64,000 nt of DNA from an uncultured Desulfovibrio sp. (lineage in GTDB: Bacteria > Desulfobacterota > Desulfovibrionia > Desulfovibrionales > Desulfovibrionaceae), in NCBI RefSeq assembly GCF_902477725.1, contig NZ_CABSIF010000008.1:148629-212628 (forward strand). Direction: 5' to 3'. Each line of letters starts with the position of its first letter. Position 1 is the stretch's first letter. A program made the translations under genes and the position numbers. This document shows positions 63,117 through 64,000 of this stretch, one piece after another. A model generated the notes under the pieces. It worked only from the letters and a program-made list of their open reading frames with translations. It did no database searches and was not told the DNA's origin.

Positions 63117-64000
63117 ATGAGTTCCCCCCGCAAAAAAGCTTTGTTCAAAGCAGTGAACACTGCACCGGTCATCCCCACCAGCGCTGATGAAATAGGCCGC
63201 AGCGCGGAAGACATCTTTGGCCGCTACGTGTTTGGTCTAGCCACCATGCGCAAGCGCCTTCCCAAGGATGTGTTCAAGAAGCTGGCCAAGACCATCCGCG
63301 ATGGTGAACGCCTGAATCCAGAAATCGCTGATGTTGTCGCCAATGCCATGAAGGACTGGGCCATCGAGAACGGCGCCACGCACTACACGCACTGGTTCCA
63401 TCCCATGACCGGCCTCACTGCCGAAAAGCATGACGCCTTTCTGTCGCCCACCATTGATGGTCAGGTTATCAGCGAATTCTCTGGCAAGATGCTGATCAGC
63501 GGTGAGCCGGACGCCTCCTCCTTCCCTTCAGGCGGCATCCGCTCCACGTTTGAAGCCCGCGGCTATACCGCGTGGGATCCCTCCGTGCCGGTGTTCATCA
63601 TCCCCGCTCCTTACGGGGCCACCCTGCACATTCCGACGTACTTTTACTCATACTCGGGCGAAGCTCTTGACCGCAAGATCCCGCTCATTCGCTCCATATC
63701 GGCCCTGTCGCGTCAGGCCATGCGTATTCTCAAGCTCTTCGGCAACACCACGGCCAGCTATGTGCGCGCCAACGTCGGCCCCGAGCAGGAATACTTCCTG
63801 GTGGACAAAAACCTGGCCGCCCTGCGCCCTGACCTTCTGATGGCTGGCCGTACCCTGATAGGCGCTACCTCGCCCAAGGGTCAGGAAATGGAAGACCACT
63901 ACTTCGGCTCCATTCCTCCCCGCGTGATGAGCTTCATGCAGGATCTGGAAAACGAGCTGCGTTCGCTGGGCATTCCGGCCAAGACCCGCCACAACGAAGT
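63117..64000 (+). CDS. glnN: Type III glutamine synthetase (partial, first 294 residues)
   Basis: The frame starts at the ATG at 63117, with GAAAGGAGA 10 bases upstream, and runs past the right edge. The N-terminal part has FGRYVFGLATMRKRLPKDVFKKL, then HWFHPMTGLTAEKHDAFL and SFPSGGIRSTFEARGYTAWDPSVP, all marks of the GSIII (GlnN) type rather than GlnA type I. GPEQEYFLVD is the metal-binding motif. It makes glutamine from glutamate and ammonium brought in by AmtB. About 430 further residues are expected outside the window. Confidence 0.93.
   Translation, partial: MSSPRKKALFKAVNTAPVIPTSADEIGRSAEDIFGRYVFGLATMRKRLPKDVFKKLAKTIRDGERLNPEIADVVANAMKDWAIENGATHYTHWFHPMTGLTAEKHDAFLSPTIDGQVISEFSGKMLISGEPDASSFPSGGIRSTFEARGYTAWDPSVPVFIIPAPYGATLHIPTYFYSYSGEALDRKIPLIRSISALSRQAMRILKLFGNTTASYVRANVGPEQEYFLVDKNLAALRPDLLMAGRTLIGATSPKGQEMEDHYFGSIPPRVMSFMQDLENELRSLGIPAKTRHNE

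Noticed and set aside
1..64000. CRISPR array, rRNA genes or intact prophage
   Set aside because: No regularly spaced repeats, rRNA segments or phage structural genes were seen; only an integrase fragment, an IS4 fragment and a Fic remnant.

Overview
The window looks like a chromosome segment of a Desulfovibrio-type sulfate reducer (Desulfovibrionaceae). This is inferred from gene content and moderately high GC coding sequence. The pointers are a DcuB/FrdCAB fumarate-respiration operon, a two-subunit class I fumarase, a large BcrAD/BadFG-type activase, a DHH-CBS-CCA fusion protein and a type III glutamine synthetase beside amtB and glnB. No database search was possible, so family names come from motifs and recall.

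Region 1 (1-18.2 kb) is core housekeeping. On the minus strand are pgsA, a small gene, ftsB/divIC (cut by the edge), an Mrp-type Fe-S carrier ATPase and pcm. Then come an M23 peptidase, a 1448-aa activase, folK, a Xer recombinase, a DHH/CBS/tRNA nucleotidyltransferase fusion, a HIT protein, a LapA-like protein, mutS and a DUF1992 gene.

Region 2 (18.2-28.6 kb) is a C4-dicarboxylate and fumarate respiration module: dcuB-frdC-frdA-frdB, a histidine kinase with a periplasmic solute-binding domain, an NtrC-type response regulator, and a two-subunit fumarase. The regions upstream of dcuB and of the fumarase genes share one layout: three related binding-site-like elements at matching spacings, then a GG-N10-GC sigma-54 promoter. 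I infer that the regulator encoded between the two operons controls both. This is the most coherent new regulatory hypothesis in the window.

Region 3 (28.6-58.95 kb) is accessory. It opens with a decayed tyrosine-integrase fragment and ends at tRNA-Glu. It carries a two-partner secretion pair (TpsB and a 2041-aa TpsA) with a lipoprotein gene, two small unknown genes, a solitary AAA+ ATPase in AT-rich surroundings, a 2917-aa cyclic beta-1,2-glucan synthase-like protein followed by a DUF6051-like hydrolase, and a decayed IS4-type transposase. A set of small envelope/stress genes follows (PRC-barrel, CsbD, two-BON, LpxR-like, glycine-zipper, Crp-like regulator, lmo0937-like), then a Fic pseudogene behind a 19-bp perfect palindrome.

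Region 4 (58.95-64 kb) is core nitrogen control: tRNA-Glu(TTC), a NifA-like sigma-54 activator, then amtB-glnB-glnN(partial) behind another sigma-54 promoter. The PII protein has Met instead of the uridylylated Tyr51.
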